This document shows, piece after piece, positions 32,061 through 44,785 of a DNA stretch of 64,000 bases. The stretch covers positions 1,488,001-1,552,000 of the forward strand of contig JAVTLE010000003.1 in the NCBI GenBank assembly GCA_033439295.1. The letters are read 5' to 3'. Both the position numbers and the translations under genes were made by a program. The notes under the pieces are model-generated. The model was not told where the DNA came from, searched no databases, and saw nothing but the letters and a program-made list of their open reading frames with translations. Numbering within the stretch: position 1 is the first letter of the stretch; each line of letters opens with the position of its first letter. The stretch comes from Deuterostichococcus epilithicus. Its lineage: Eukaryota; Chlorophyta; Trebouxiophyceae; Prasiolales; Stichococcaceae.

Positions 32061-34603
32061 ATGGCCGCACCCAGGCAACCCGGGCTAACGCCACAGGAGC
32101 CGGAGCTGCCGCCCGAAACCTCAGAGGGGGAGGCACCCTGGCGCCGCCGGCTTGCCAACCTGTCCTCGCATATCAGCACCAGCGCCGTGGCAGGCGTCAA
32201 CACGTCAAAGTCTGCCATCAGCCGGCTCACAGGACAGGTCAGCCGCGCTCAAGTCTCTCTGCCTTATTTGTGGTCAAGGTTTGTCAAGCTGACTTTATTT
32301 GCCGGTGTTGCCATGACAAGGTGGTACACCCTTAGGCATTGCGCATCTGACCTGTTCCGCATACATCATTACTGACTCTCGTAGTTCTAGCAAAGACATT
32401 GGTTGCTTGGTAGGATCAGCACCTCGCCGGTGGAATCAGTCGTTAGGTTTGTGCACATGCATCTGACGGCAGCTGCAACGGTGAACCACGAGCACCGGCC
32501 ACCCCTGTCTGGGCGTGCATGCCGGAAAACGGAAACGCGCTGGGCCGCACCGACCAGGGCAAGCCGGCCATCGTGGTGCACCCGGACGTGGCACGGGCGC
32601 TGCGGGATCGGCGGGCAGTGGTGGCGCTGGAGTCCACCATCATCAGCCACGGCATGCCGTACCCGCAGAACCTACAGACGGCGCAGGAGGTGGAAGAAGT
32701 CGTTCGGCAAGGTGCTGCCCGGTTTGCCGCGAACGAGACTGGACGTCAAGATCATGTGCATTGCAAGCATTGCTCGGCATTGCTTGGCCGCATGTGGGCC
32801 GGCTTGCAGCACACACTCACCTGCAGCCGCGGCGCCTGCTGCCAGCAGCTGAGCGAGCTGCGCGCGGTTCGCTGCAATCGCTGCACCGGGGCCTGTGGTC
32901 CTGGATGAGTAGGTCGACTGACAGAGGACGCTTCTGCTGCGGCATGCAGGCGGTGCGGTGCCGGCGACCATCGCGGTGCTGGAGGGGGTGCCGCATGTGG
33001 GCCTGACACAGGAGCAGCTGCAGCACATCGCGCGGCGCGGCCCCGCTGTACGCCGTTGTTCGAAACCCGCTGCGGGCGCCTGTTTCAACACGCATCCCAT
33101 TTGAGCAACTCATCGGCATCTTGAGGACATGAATGGCAACAAGCCCCATGCACAGCAATTGTGCCATGGGATTTGAGAAGCCGCAAGCATCACTCCCGTG
33201 ATGGGGTGCATGCAGCTCAGGCTCATGCCAACGGCCAGAGCTCCTGTCTGTCGCTACTCCTGCACCGCGGTGTGCTTTCCCCTGACCTCCTATGAGCGCT
33301 GGATGAGTTCGGTCGTTGTGAACTCCACTAGGTGCGGAAGACGTCGCGGCGGGACCTGCCGGCGGTCATTGCGGGACGGCTGGACGGTGCCACAACAGTA
33401 TCAGCCACGATGCTGCTGGCGGCGCGCGCCGGCATCCCCGTCTTCGTCACAGGCGGTGCGTGCGTCACCTACGTCTATTCTAAAAGCGGTTTTGAGCCAG
33501 CGACTGATGGCACGGCGTGGGTCCAAATCTGCTGCACATCAACGCATGCATCTGGCAGAGCTGCAACCATTGCTGTGCTTGCGTTGTGTAGCTCTGAAGC
33601 AGCTGCGGTTCTGGTGATAAGACTTAATCTCTGGCGTGCCGCAGGCATTGGCGGCGTGCACCGGGGGGCGGAAAGTAGCATGGACATATCCGCAGACCTG
33701 ACGGAGCTTAGCCGGACGCCCATCGCAGTTGTGTGCGCCGGCGTCAAGACGGTTCTTGACATCCCACGCACATTAGAGGTGCGGGTCTGCTGTGCCTGGT
33801 TTGCATGCACACACATGCCTCTGTGCCCGTTCGGCACTGCTGCTGATGGCAGACATATGCCATGCTGTGAAGACGTATGAAGATCACAGTCGGAACCAGT
33901 GACGACTTGTTATGGTTGTGCTTTACACAGGTGCTGGAAACCATGGGGGTGTGCGTGGCAGCGTACGGAGCAGACGAGTTCCCAGCGTTCTTCACGGCGC
34001 GCTCCGGCTGCATGGCGCCGGCGCGCGTGGACAGCCCTGCAGAGGCAGCAGCACTGCTGCGCAGCGTGCAGGAACTGGACCTCGGCAGCAGCATCGTCAT
34101 AGGTACAGAGCCTCAACGAGCGCATATATCAACCTCTTGTGCCGCGTCTGCGGATGACAGCCTATCGGGCGCGGTGCGGAGAGCTCAAGATCCAGATGTC
34201 AGCAAGACGGCAGAAGAGCTGCCGGCACCTGCTTCTGGCTGCAGCATGGATCGTCTCTGCTCAGAGAAGCGGTTGTTGCAGCGCTTCTCCGCAGTGCTTC
34301 CTGGGGCAACCGCATACGGTATGCCAAATGACACCCGCTGCCGACGCAGGCGTGCCAATACCAGCGGCAGACGTCGCGGAGGGCGCAAAGGTGGAGGCAG
34401 CCATCTCGAAAGCCCTGAAAGATGCCGACGCCAAAAACCTCAGGGGCGCGGCCATCACGCCCTTCCTTCTGGAGCGCATGCAGCAGCTGACCGGCGGCGC
34501 CTCGCTGGCCGCCAACATACGGCTGGTGAAGAACAATGCAGCAGTGGGCAGCGCGATTGCGGTGGCGCTGGCGCAGCCAGCGGGCGAGGCGGGCAGCGGC
34601 TGA
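32061..34603 (+). CDS. PUMY: Pseudouridine-5'-phosphate glycosidase (PsuG/PUMY)
   Basis: This enzyme splits pseudouridine 5'-phosphate into uracil and ribose 5-phosphate, the second step of pseudouridine breakdown (indigoidine-synthase-A-like family). Seven exons join in phase: 32061-32237, 32558-32711, 32950-33047, 33332-33455, 33645-33778, 33931-34102 and 34350-34603, giving 370 residues. Family landmarks are [18 protein letters not shown] (32621-32671), [20 protein letters not shown] (across 32950-33010), [20 protein letters not shown] (33348-33410), [34 protein letters not shown] with [12 protein letters not shown] (33686-33778), [20 protein letters not shown] (33934-33993) and [20 protein letters not shown] near the C-terminus. 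Exon 1 adds about 59 residues with RLANLSSHI at residues 30-38, a PTS2-like peroxisomal signal. The plant enzyme is reported in peroxisomes. No kinase partner lies next to it. Confidence 0.92.
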
Positions 34604-35094
34604 GTGACTCACTGTCAGACAGTCTTAGCGGCTGCAAATCCTGTACCGCTGCAGCAGCCCCACAAAGTGCTTGCTACAGGAGCTGTGCTTGTGCGAGCAC
34701 CTAGTCGCGTACACCTGTCTTCAACTTTATACACCTGGCAGTCGTTAACAATGAAGGATGGCACTCTGCATCTCACCCGCCTGCGCTTTCGAGTTTGTCG
34801 CCATCGTTGTGGGAATCGTAGACGACGGCACTCTGTTGAGCAGTACTTAGATTTGTGCAGCGGACGCCTCTGATCCGACCCCCGACGGACCATCCAGACC
34901 ATCCGAGCACTTCCAGACAAGCAAGCACATGGGCACCGCCAGTTTTTCCGCTTGAGGAGTTACGGCAGGTGTATAACCAGCTGAGCTCCCGCAAGAAGTT
35001 TCTGCAGGTGCGCTTGATACTGGTTGCACGTATCTCCTCTGCAACTCGACGCAGCGGAATGTTTGATTCAAGTCGCTGCTAGCAAGCTGGCACC
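34604..35094. promoter_or_regulatory. Region upstream of PI31
   Basis: These 491 bp lie between two plus-strand genes and should hold the 3' end of one and the promoter of the other. An open frame (34855-35082) contains FPLEELRQVYNQLSSRKKFL, which looks mildly helix-like, but no family was recognised. Confidence 0.45.
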
Positions 35095-37863
35095 ATGGCG
35101 CCGGACCCAAAGTCAGTCAAAGCCATCATTCGTGCATCACGGCCCAAATTCAAGTGCGCAGTGCACACCGGAAGGTCATGTGCTTGCAATTGCCGATCGT
35201 TGTTAGCCATGAAAATACGACAGACGATGGTAATGGCGTGCAGGTCCAGGGAGGCTAAGCTGGCATTTGCAGTGCATGCCTTCCTCCTTGCCGAGGGCTA
35301 CAAGCCCGTCGCAATGGGCAAGCGTGCAGATGAGGCAGCTCCAGGTGAGCTACAATGCGCTCGCACATGAGCATCAACGCGGCAGCCATCACTCATACCG
35401 CATTCCGGAAGTCTGTGGCATTATCTGTCGCGGCGCAGCGCAGCTGGACTTCTTGCTTCTCTCGCTGACAGACGAGGAGCTGACGGAGGAGGTGGACCCC
35501 GACGGATGGGACGAGCTGGGGGATTTTTTTGCATTCCGCTACCTGCCGGAGGACGACCGCAAGGATGACGCGCTGCAGGTGCCTCATTCTGGGACGCATT
35601 TTATGTTGTACTTGGGGTAAATGCGGAGTTTACGGTACAGAGCCACTCGCTTTTCACCGGAGTCTGTCTCCCGCGGCGATGCGGCTCAGCGGTCGTGGGC
35701 TGCAGTGCAGGCGCCTACCGTGCAGCATGGCGCCACACATCGGTCGCACCTCGTTCTGCAGTCCACTTCGAGATGCCGGCCAAAAGCCGCCTTCTGCACA
35801 TCGAGCACGGCATGCCAGGCGAGCTCGCGGTTCTGCAGCCGGGCCGGCCCGATCCGCTCTTGCCCTGACCCGCTGGTCTGCTCCACTCGCTGTCACGCAG
35901 GTGCAGATGCAGGCGGCGGGGGACACGCTGCTAGTGCACTGGCAGTTGACGGCTTCGTCCTCGGCGCCGCAGACTCTGGAGCTGCGGGTGCCTGACTATG
36001 TGGCCGAGACGCCAAGTGCGCCGCTGCCATGCCAAACCGCCGTCCTGGATCCTCATTGCTCTGTGTGTCGAGCTTGTTCCTGTGCCAGAGCCGTAGTTCC
36101 TGGGTCAGGCGCAGCGGCGGCGCCTCTCACGCTCCCGCACAGGATTTCACATGGATGTCACTGGATGTCAAGGGATTACAGCACAGGGGTGTAACATACA
36201 CCACACACTACAATGGTGCAGATCTGGACGACCTGGACGGGTACAAGAATCTGCAGGAGCTGCTGCAGAAGCTGGACCGCGCTCTGCACGTCGCGCCGCC
36301 CCCTAAGCAGGCGTCTGCCGCGGCTGCCGGCGCTGGTTCAGATGTCGTCAAGACGGCGGGCGGCCAGCATGCCGGCTCGATCGCAGCGCCCCTGGTGCGA
36401 CCGGCGCTGCGCGCGTGCATCTGGACACGGCCAAGACCTCATTGCTGCCTGCTGCTGCCTGCAAGCACCAGCGCACAGAGACAGCTCATACCTTTGCTGC
36501 CTCACAACCATCTGAAGCCAGAGCCGTGCTGCCAGACCCAGATCTGTGCATGTAACGTCGCAGGACCGGGCGCAGCACCCGGGCGAGCCGGCGCAGCGGC
36601 GCAGTGACGGCGGCAATGCGGACGACCTGCACGCCAACGGCCGGCTGCCTCTGCCACTGCCCGACGCCGAGCCAGACATGGACGATGACCCGGAGGGTGG
36701 GCCACCAGTCCTACATCAGGAGGCCTAGAACTTGGCGCAATACAGAAGCACAATGCAAGCATTCAGCTGGTATTAGCGCCCAAACATTGCTGGTACAACA
36801 TGCCAAAGTCACGGGTGCTTTGGCCAAAATCTCGCACCTTCTGTAGCCGAGCTGGGTCGGCGCATGACATGGTACCGGCACGACCTCAGTCACAGAGAGT
36901 TCGGCATGTGTCGTCTGCCGCAGGCGCCTCGAGCTCTGCTCATTGACTGTGTACTTCATTCAACTCTGCCAGGCATGCTGCCGCCGCTGGGGATGCCGCC
37001 GCAGGGCGTGTCGTCGCCACCATTTGCGCCCGGAGCCGCAGACCTGGTACCGCCCGGCCTGCGGGCTCCCGGCACCAGCGGCGGATTTGGCATACCGGTG
37101 AGCAGTGGCGGCCGTGCGACTGCAGCTCGTCTGTAGTCCACCAGTCGGCACTCGCTGCTCATGTCGTGGCCTGCCGTCAAAAGATGTGTTTTGTGTTTTC
37201 AACCCGTCGTCCTGTCAATGTGAAGAGCCCTGCCAACGGCTTCCTCATCCGCCTCTCGAGCTCAAGGGCAGCGGCTGAAAATGAACTGTTGTCTCCTCGA
37301 CAGCATATCCCACCAGGCCCCGAGCTCGGCCCTTTTGGGGGCGGCGGCATGCTGGTGGGGCCGGGCGACCCGATGTATGGCGGCGGCGGCAATGGCGGGC
37401 TGCGGGCGCCGGGACGTGGCGGCGGTGGCGGCCGCTTCCCGCCGGGCGCGCGCTACGATCCGATTGGCCCCCGCGGCCTGCCGGTGAGCGCACACCGTTC
37501 AGGAGCCCTCGCTTGGCGCAGGGGCTCCTGCACAGCGGCAGTTGGCGTGCACAGCTGCAGCACGGCAGCCTCCATTGCCGGCTGCGCCCCTCAGCGGGCG
37601 CTAAATGCAAGAGCATGTGCCAGCGAGAGAGCACTTGATCGGTGCACGTGCCTCATTGTCAGTGCGCGTCTTCTTCTCATGCATTGTTCTTGCAAAGGCT
37701 CTATGATGGACCAGACTGCTAATTTCATGCGCGCCTGGCTGAACAGGGCTGGAACCCGGACGACTTTCAGCGCGGGGGCCGGGGCAACAGCCGGCTGCCG
37801 CACCCTGACATCCAGCCGCCGGGCCCAGGGGGCGGCGTCGACTTCGACTCCATGTACGGCTGA
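35095..37863 (+). CDS. PSMF1: Proteasome regulator PI31 (PSMF1/PTRE1)
   Basis: PI31 binds the 20S proteasome and modulates its activity and assembly; in plants it is PTRE1. The start MAPDPKSVKAIIRASRPKFK (35095-35153) joins in phase to EAKLAFAVHAFLLAEGYKPV (from 35250). With FLLLSLTDEELTEEVDPDGW and DELGDFFAFRYLPEDDRK (35450-35575) this forms the N-terminal FP-type dimerisation domain. Then come LLVHWQLTASSSAPQTLELR (35930-35990), DFTWMSLDVKGLQHRG and YKNLQELLQKLDRALHV (36145-36300). The Pro/Gly-rich C-terminal half has the family repeats ELGPFGGGGMLVGPGDPMYG and FPPGARYDPIGPRGLP (37320-37485), then LPHPDIQPPGPGGGVDFDSM-YG and TGA at 37861-37863. Family members usually end in a hydrophobic-Tyr-X motif such as DDMYL; here the end is DSMYG. 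About nine exons. Confidence 0.87.
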
Positions 37864-38453
37864 ACCAGCATACCACTCCTAAAGAGCGGGCAGATGTCTC
37901 AGGGCGCAACCGTGGTTGATGAAGGCGATTGAGGCTGGTTTAGAGCGGGCGGGTGCACGCCTACACCTGTGATTCGGGAGGGGCGAGTGCAAGATTGCGC
38001 CCGTGTACCTCCATGTACTCTTCTGGACCCGCACGTTTAGGCGACAGTTGATCTGCAGCAGCCGCGCGTTCAGGCACGGTGTTAGTTACGGTGATCGGCA
38101 GCGCATGTGTGCTGGAAGATGGGTTTAAAGTGTATTACACGGGCCGCCCAGTGGTGCCTATGTGAAAGCTCTTTCGTACAGACAACAAGTTGCAACAGGC
38201 ACCGAGCACAGCCCTTGAACAAGGAGCTGTTCAACGAGCAAAGCACCCAGTCACACCGCGACTCGAAGGTGCAAGTTGTTTAAGATGAACGGGAAATCAG
38301 TCAGACTATAGCACAGGCTCGGCGCTCCACCTCAGCCCCCTCCTGCGGTAGCGGCATTTGGAACTCGGCGCGCATCTCGCTCTCCGTAGCAACCGACAGC
38401 TCCTGATTCCTCGCTGCAACGTCCTAAAACTCTACACATACATACGCCGCATA
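37864..38453. other. PI31/pyruvate kinase convergent region
   Basis: These 590 bp lie between convergent stops and presumably hold 3' untranslated regions. No gene, repeat or terminator-like structure was recognised. Confidence 0.5.
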
Positions 38454-41400
38454 TCAAGCAGAGCCTACAAGCATGAGAGTGCCCCTGCAAATCCCTGCAT
38501 CGGCGGCCATGCACAGCTGCCGGGCTGTCGCCACCACGGCTCGCTCCGGCTGCCAGGAGTCTCTTCCCGGATCATGCACCCACCGCGTGGCTCGCCACGC
38601 CGCCGCCATGCACGCTGCTGTCCAGCAGCTGGTGCAGCGGGCCGCTGCCCGGCAGCGCCGCGCCGTTCGACCCGCCGTTGTGCCCGCCGGCGCGGCTGGT
38701 CTGCCGCTGCAGCGCCCTCGGCCCTGCGCCGCCGGATCGTCCGGCTGCCCGTCGCCGCCGCCGGCGCGGCTGCTGCTGGCGGAGCCGGCGCTGGCGAAGG
38801 GCGGCTCCGCGTTTGCGAGCGCTGGCGCAGGCGTGGGCGCGTCGGGCGGCGGCTGGAACCCGTCGCCGAGCGAGTCCACGGACAGCACCTGGACCACCAG
38901 GTCGTCCCGCTGCGACAGGATGCACACCTGCGCGGCGCAGGGCAGAAAGGGTTCTGACGTGCTTGACCTGGGTCGTATTTGCGAGCAACAGCCAGCATAC
39001 ACGAAAGCTTGGTGGTCCACCGTGCCGCCTGGGGGCATTGGATGTGGGCAGCGGGACGGAGCCCGATAGGCTCCGACCTTTGAGCTTAGCGGCCAGTGAA
39101 GCATGCCGTCAGCACGCTGGAGGCCACAGGCAATCTCATCATTGCCAGGAGCGTGGTTTCCTGCAAAGATGCAGCCGCCATCCACAGGAAGGAGGCTCCC
39201 ACCACGTGGTCGTTGGGACCGACCAGGTCGCGGGCGGCGGCGGACTGCATGGCCTGCTGCAGCAGCGCCTCGCTCGCGCCCGCCATTGGCGCCCCAAGCA
39301 TCGGGATGACGCCTGCACGGCAGCGGGCTCGCCGTCAGACAGGGAACGACGCAGATCGCACCACATCCTTGAGCCCTGTGGCTGTGTCTCGATCCGACAC
39401 AGCGCCCCGGCACAGTCAGCACACTACAGGTCATCACACCAATTGCAGCGGGTATGAGGCAGGTCGTCAGCTGCACGCGCACTCACCCCGCGTGATGAGC
39501 GTCTGCCGGGCTGCGGAGAGGCCGTACAGCACCCACTTGAGGTTCTTCTGGATAAGGCGCGGCACCATGAGCGCGATGATGGGCTGCGTACAGGTAAGCC
39601 GTTCAAGGAGTCACAGCGCGTTGGCATGTGCTCTTCTCCCAAACAGCAGAAATGTATCCAATCCCGAGGTCATCATCCCAATCATGCTTCAGCAACGACT
39701 CCTCAACCAGCAGTTGCAATGGCCTAGATCATGGCGGCGCATCGTGTTTCCCAAGGCTGCAGCTTTGATGCGTTTTGAAGAGCAACTACACACCATCGAA
39801 GGGCGATACTTGGCAACGAGCGACGCTGTGCGGCCGCTGTGCGCATACACAATGATGAGTTTCGCCTGCAGGCGGGAAAGCCGGCGGTCATGGACATCTC
39901 GGCTCTCTGCTTGTGAGATGCAAAACTGCTCTGAGAACATGGACGACCGCATGTTGCGAAATGTCTGCATATACTGTGCACGGCAGCGCAGCTAAACACG
40001 ACAGGAGCCAAGTGAATAATGCGGTGACGGACGACAGCAGGCACGGAACGCCAGATCACAGACGTGGTGGCGCCTGGAAGCTCACATTGATCTTGGCGGC
40101 GACCCGCACAGCGGTGGACGCTACGGAGTCGAGACGCAGCGTGCGGTGCGCCTCGTCGGCTGCCATGGATGCTAGGCTGCAGCAGGCAGCGGCCAGTCAT
40201 TGCCAAGGGAAATGATGATGGCAGCCCGCAGCAGGCAAGGTGTTCGTGCATCTTGCCTATTCAATGTCCGCGGTCCCGCCCATGCGGTTGGCAGGTGGCA
40301 TGCGGCAGATGGGCCCCGAGACAATGCCAGCGAGCAACATACGGTGGATGCTTGACCCTAGATCCGCAAAACCCGTGCAGCACTATCATTATAAGAGGCG
40401 CAAGGTCCCTCCTAAGTCTTGCTCTGATACAACTCCCGTACCTGCGGCTGGAACCGGTCTTGTTGGTGGGATTCTGCAGCCTGCGCATGCGGCTGATGGA
40501 CATGGTTGACGGCAGCCCGTGCTGCAGCACCTGAGGGCGTGCACAGGCACTGGTCAGGTCTTGCGCCTTAGAGCGCTGCCACCCAGGCCAACGTGAAATT
40601 GAGGCCAGCGACGACGGTGCAGCTCAGCTCAGCTCAGGCACGCTAACACCGCTGGCTGACAGCAGCCCAACGGCATTGGAGCCGTCTGAGCACTGCGCGC
40701 ACAGGAAAAGACAGGTCGCATTGGCTGAGACGAAGCGGTTTGGGCAGGGGATATCCAGGGGTGAAGCGTGCTGACGTCGTTCTGTAACTCACCGGCAGGT
40801 TTGCCTCTGCCTCCACGCCGTCGGCCCCGGCAGGCGAGCTGTCCTCCGGCAGTGTGGCCATCGACCCTGCGCACAGCAGACACCGTAGGCCGCCGTCACA
40901 TCTCAGTTCTCACGGTTGTGGGCTGCAGTCTGCCCATGTGCAACGCTGAAGACTGCCACTTGTGCCACACGAGTCAAGCGAGCCTGATTGCATGCTCTTC
41001 TGGAACATGTGCCAGGATTCCAAATGTGCCAGACCCACCGTCTGGCGAGCCCAGGTACAGACCCCGCTGGTCTAACCCCTCAGAACCGTCTTCCCGTGCC
41101 TTGGCACATCAGCAGCCGGTATCTCAGTCAGGCAGATGACTCGCTTGGAGCTCACGGTCCAGAGCAGGCTTGAGGTACTACTTGTGCAATCGTTGAGGCA
41201 GCTCCTCGGTGCAGGTGTCACAGGCATTCGGGTGTCGCACCTGGGACGCGAGGTTGGCAAGATTTTCGAAAACTACGCCAGTGCAACAGGCTCGGGGTCA
41301 GCAACCGTCACACAGCTAGCGCTCTGTTTGCATACACAAGCTTTCTGCCCAACAGGTGCTGAATACGATAGCTTGCAGGTGTGCTTGCATGGCAAGCGGG

Positions 41401-44400
41401 CACCTGCGTCTTCGTCAAACACCTGAGGCATGAGCAATGAGCTTTGAGCAACAGGCAGCGAGCAATTTTGGTTTTAACGCTCAGGTCGTTTCACGACTGA
41501 TGAAATCCCCATTAGATTGGATTCAATCTTGCAATCAAAAACATGCGAAAGTGAATGAACCTGATAAACTGATTAAGAATCTATTAGTTGCGGTGAAAAA
41601 TTCACCTGCTCCGCCTCGTGGCAGATGGCGCCGACAATTGCAACAGTGTCAACCTGCGAGGAAGCGATGAAACTCAGACAACGAACCGCTCTGGCGGTTG
41701 AGTGGCGACCCAGCATGCTTGCAAGGGTCCACAGCTGCCAAGCCGATGACGATGTTTCAGCATGGTTGCAGAGATTAGCGGCGCACCGGGAAGCGGCCGC
41801 GCAGCGTCTCTGCGCCCAGCAGCACAGCGTCCACACCGTCCAGGACAGCGTTTGCCACGTCCGTCGCTTCGGCCCTGCACCATCGAGACACACGTCAAAC
41901 TGAAGTCAAAAGTACTGTGTTCGCAATGGCTGTTGCCTCAGCACCTGCGACATCATGCCAGGATGCATTTTGGACTTCCTGCACCCCCTTGTGAGGATCA
42001 CAGGATGGCAGCAGAACGGCGGCAGGCAGCAGGATCCGGCAAGGGAAGCTCACCTGGTGGGACGGGGGTTGAGCGTCATGGTGTCGACGATGCGGGTCAT
42101 GATGACGGGCTTGCCTGCACTTGCAGCCACATGCAGATGCTGGGAGGTGCCTTCATCGTGACATTCGCTTGTATCGCTGCAAGTCCTGATCAAAACTGCC
42201 AAGCGGTCTCTGAGTGGCCGATGAAGCTGTGGACCGCCCGCCCCTCTCAGGACGCCCTCAGCGCGCCCTTTGGCAGCGGGCGCACCCAGCAGGTTGCAGG
42301 CGGAGATGACGCTCTTCTGGACGCGCGCCATCTTCTCCGGCACCACGTCCAGCCCCAGGTTGCCGCGGCTCAGGATGATGCCGTCCGCCGCGCCTGCGAT
42401 GCCGTCAAACTCGCACAGTGCCTCCGCATCCTCCACCTGTTGGGGGTTCAATAGGTCGAACCGTGTCAAGTGTAGGGTTTCAGGGTTTTGAAGCACATCA
42501 GCACTGGTGGCACTGTGACACGGCTGGCGGCCATGGCTGCCCATCTTCACCGGAAGCCGTTTGCAGTGCCATGTGAGACAGTGCTTGCGCGGCAACAAGA
42601 CCGGACCGCACAGCGGAATAGCCGACCCAGTCAGCATCTTTGTTGAGGGATGTGCGGCCGAGCGTAGAATTTGAGCACACGAGCAGTGCGGGGTGCTTAG
42701 TCATCTGCCGCACCTTGGCCAGGATCTTCACGTGCTGGAGGCCCAGCTTGTCCAGCAGTTCACGCGCTTCCTGCACGCATTTTCTCAAATCAAATTTCCA
42801 CACCAATGTGTTTCCACACATCGACACGTCGTTTGCTTCGGCCTTTGCAGGCCAGTGCCTTTAGTGATCACAGTTGAAAATTCGGTCTCCATTGCATCAC
42901 CATTGATGTCTGCACACCTGCACATCGTCCTCCGAGCGCGTGAACGTGAGCGCCAGAAAATCGAGCTCCGGCACCTGCTGGGCTATGTACCTGTAAGATG
43001 AAGTCGACTGCAGCTCGCTGCTTGCTGAGCACGGCAGAACATACCGTGCTTTACGTTGCAATTGCACACGGTCCAGTCCAACAATACGGATCGACACTCC
43101 ACATGGCGACAGCGTGCTGCATTGCGCATGCTGTTACTTGCATCAAAAAGAGGTGACCCTTCAAAAACAGAGTCTGCAGGCAGGAGGGCACCGGATCAAT
43201 CAGAACGTACTCGATGGCCGACACATCGTGCTCGGACAGCACCGGCAGGTCAGTATAATTCAGCGCGCCGCCGCGGTCCGGGTGCGCTGAGTGCAGCACT
43301 GTCAGCAGCCCTGCGGGCAGTGCATTGCGAGGTTGGATTGCACTATCCAGCACGCGCAGCTGCGCAGGACTGGGGACAGCTTGAGCCCCAACGCGGCAGC
43401 CGGCCAGCAATGTAGAACATGGAGCAGCGGGCTGCTGTCTCATCCTCCGACCAGTGCCCACCTGAAAGCTCCGTGGCATTTTTAGCTTCGCACACCACCT
43501 CCTGGCCGTCAATGCGTTTCACCTCCAACCACACCGAGCTATCATCTGCGCCACTGGCCAGGTACCTGCATGTGCATGTCGCCAGGCATGTGTTGCATGT
43601 GCTGGTGCTGCCCAGAGGCAGAGCAGGGCCAGCACCAAGCATGATATGGCCCTGCAGTCCACAGTTTGTGGTGACTGCGCCAGCATCGCAGCAAGCGCTG
43701 CCATGAAGTGCAGTACTCTGCAAACGTCATTTCGAAACCATAGCGGATTGCACACCGTCCGACGAAGAAGGTGTCGCCGGGCGCCGCCAGGCTCTCGAAT
43801 GGGTAGCTGACGGGCAGGCAGCTGCCGGACAGCTTGGCGTCCGGGGCGTGCGTCAGCCGCATCTCCTGGCCCGCCTCCACAGGGATGGGCTCGTTGTGAA
43901 CCGGCCAGCCCTCCTGCACATGCGCAAACTCGCACGGTCCATGTGCCGCAGGCGAGACTCGCGTACAGCTGCCATGCCCGTGGATGAGACCTGGCGTCTT
44001 GCGTCCAGACAGAGGCGAACAGGCTGCTATCAGTCCACACACCTCGTCCAGTGTGAAATCGCTGCGCACTAGCACCTCGCGACCTGCACCACCACACATT
44101 GGTGGCAAAACATCATTTCCATTTTCGAGCGACCCTGAGCAGAATCAGTCAAGACTTTACTACGACCACACCAACTGTAGTAGGCCTGCCGGATGACTGA
44201 TGCCGACACACAGGCGTGCAGGCGCGCACCCACGGTGTCAACAATTGTGGCACACAGCTGCTTGGTGCGCTGCATCGCCTCCGCCAGATTTTTCAGTGAC
44301 TGCACGTGGTACTCCGGGCTGCCCCACTGCAGCCGTGTACACCAACTAATCAAGGGAATGTGCTGGCGCAGTAGAAGTATGGAGACTTTTCACAAGCACC

Positions 44401-44785
44401 AGCAAGCGGCAGAGGGCCCACCGTGAGGTCTACGCGGGCCGAGGTCATGCCGGCGTCCAGGAGCTCCACCAGCATGTCCACAGAGCGACATGCTGGGCCC
44501 AGTGTGCAGACGACTGCGGGGGCGTGGCAATTAGGTCATCATTGCTCCAGGCTGCATCAATGCCGCACGCACCCCAGCGACATGCATATAAGAACATGCG
44601 ATGCGCCTTACAATCTACTTGATATCAGGCCGGGGAGCATATTGGCAAGTAGGCCAGCACCAGCATCACAGTTGCACCTCACCTTTAGTTGCGGACGCCT
44701 TCGGCCCGGGGGACGGGTCCAGAATGCTGGACAGGTTTGTGTCTGGCAGAAAATGGCACGGCGCGGTGATGGCCGTGGGAGCCAT
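38454..44785 (-). CDS. PK: Pyruvate kinase, plant cytosolic type
   Basis: Converts phosphoenolpyruvate and ADP to pyruvate and ATP. The start [13 protein letters not shown] (44783-44785) leads to [18 protein letters not shown], then [20 protein letters not shown] with [11 protein letters not shown] (44430-44510), [20 protein letters not shown] (44235-44325), the B-domain region [16 protein letters not shown] (43745-43805), [20 protein letters not shown] (43480-43550), [17 protein letters not shown] (42905-42975), [28 protein letters not shown] and [20 protein letters not shown] (42290-42440), [19 protein letters not shown] (42055-42110), [20 protein letters not shown] and ETLRGRFPV (41775-41860), the C-terminal effector domain [17 protein letters not shown] (40075-40130), [20 protein letters not shown] (39800-39870) and [20 protein letters not shown] (39525-39590). 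It most resembles the plant subgroup starting MASILEPSK. After [12 protein letters not shown] the frame continues about 135 low-complexity residues to 38454; the true end may be spliced. About 20 exons. Confidence 0.9.
41430..41616 (+). other. AT-rich island in pyruvate kinase intron
   Basis: This stretch is visibly AT-richer than everything around it and lies in a pyruvate kinase intron that begins (on the minus strand) after codons for GAICHEAEQ. On the plus strand it is open from the ATG at 41437: [20 protein letters not shown], then [18 protein letters not shown] and [12 protein letters not shown], before running into GC-rich exon antisense. The frame has an AT-rich codon style unlike neighbouring genes. 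It could be a recent insertion of foreign DNA or chance. No family was recognised. Confidence 0.45.

Noticed and set aside
32519-32711. Start of the pseudouridine glycosidase at the ATG at 32519
   Set aside because: A spliced start at 32061 keeps phase with an acceptor at 32557/32558 and supplies a PTS2-like signal, so the upstream start is preferred, though 32519 remains possible.
33050-33085. GTTCGAAAC-like string suggesting a tRNA T-arm
   Set aside because: No matching acceptor, D or anticodon stems surround it, and it lies in an intron of the pseudouridine glycosidase gene.
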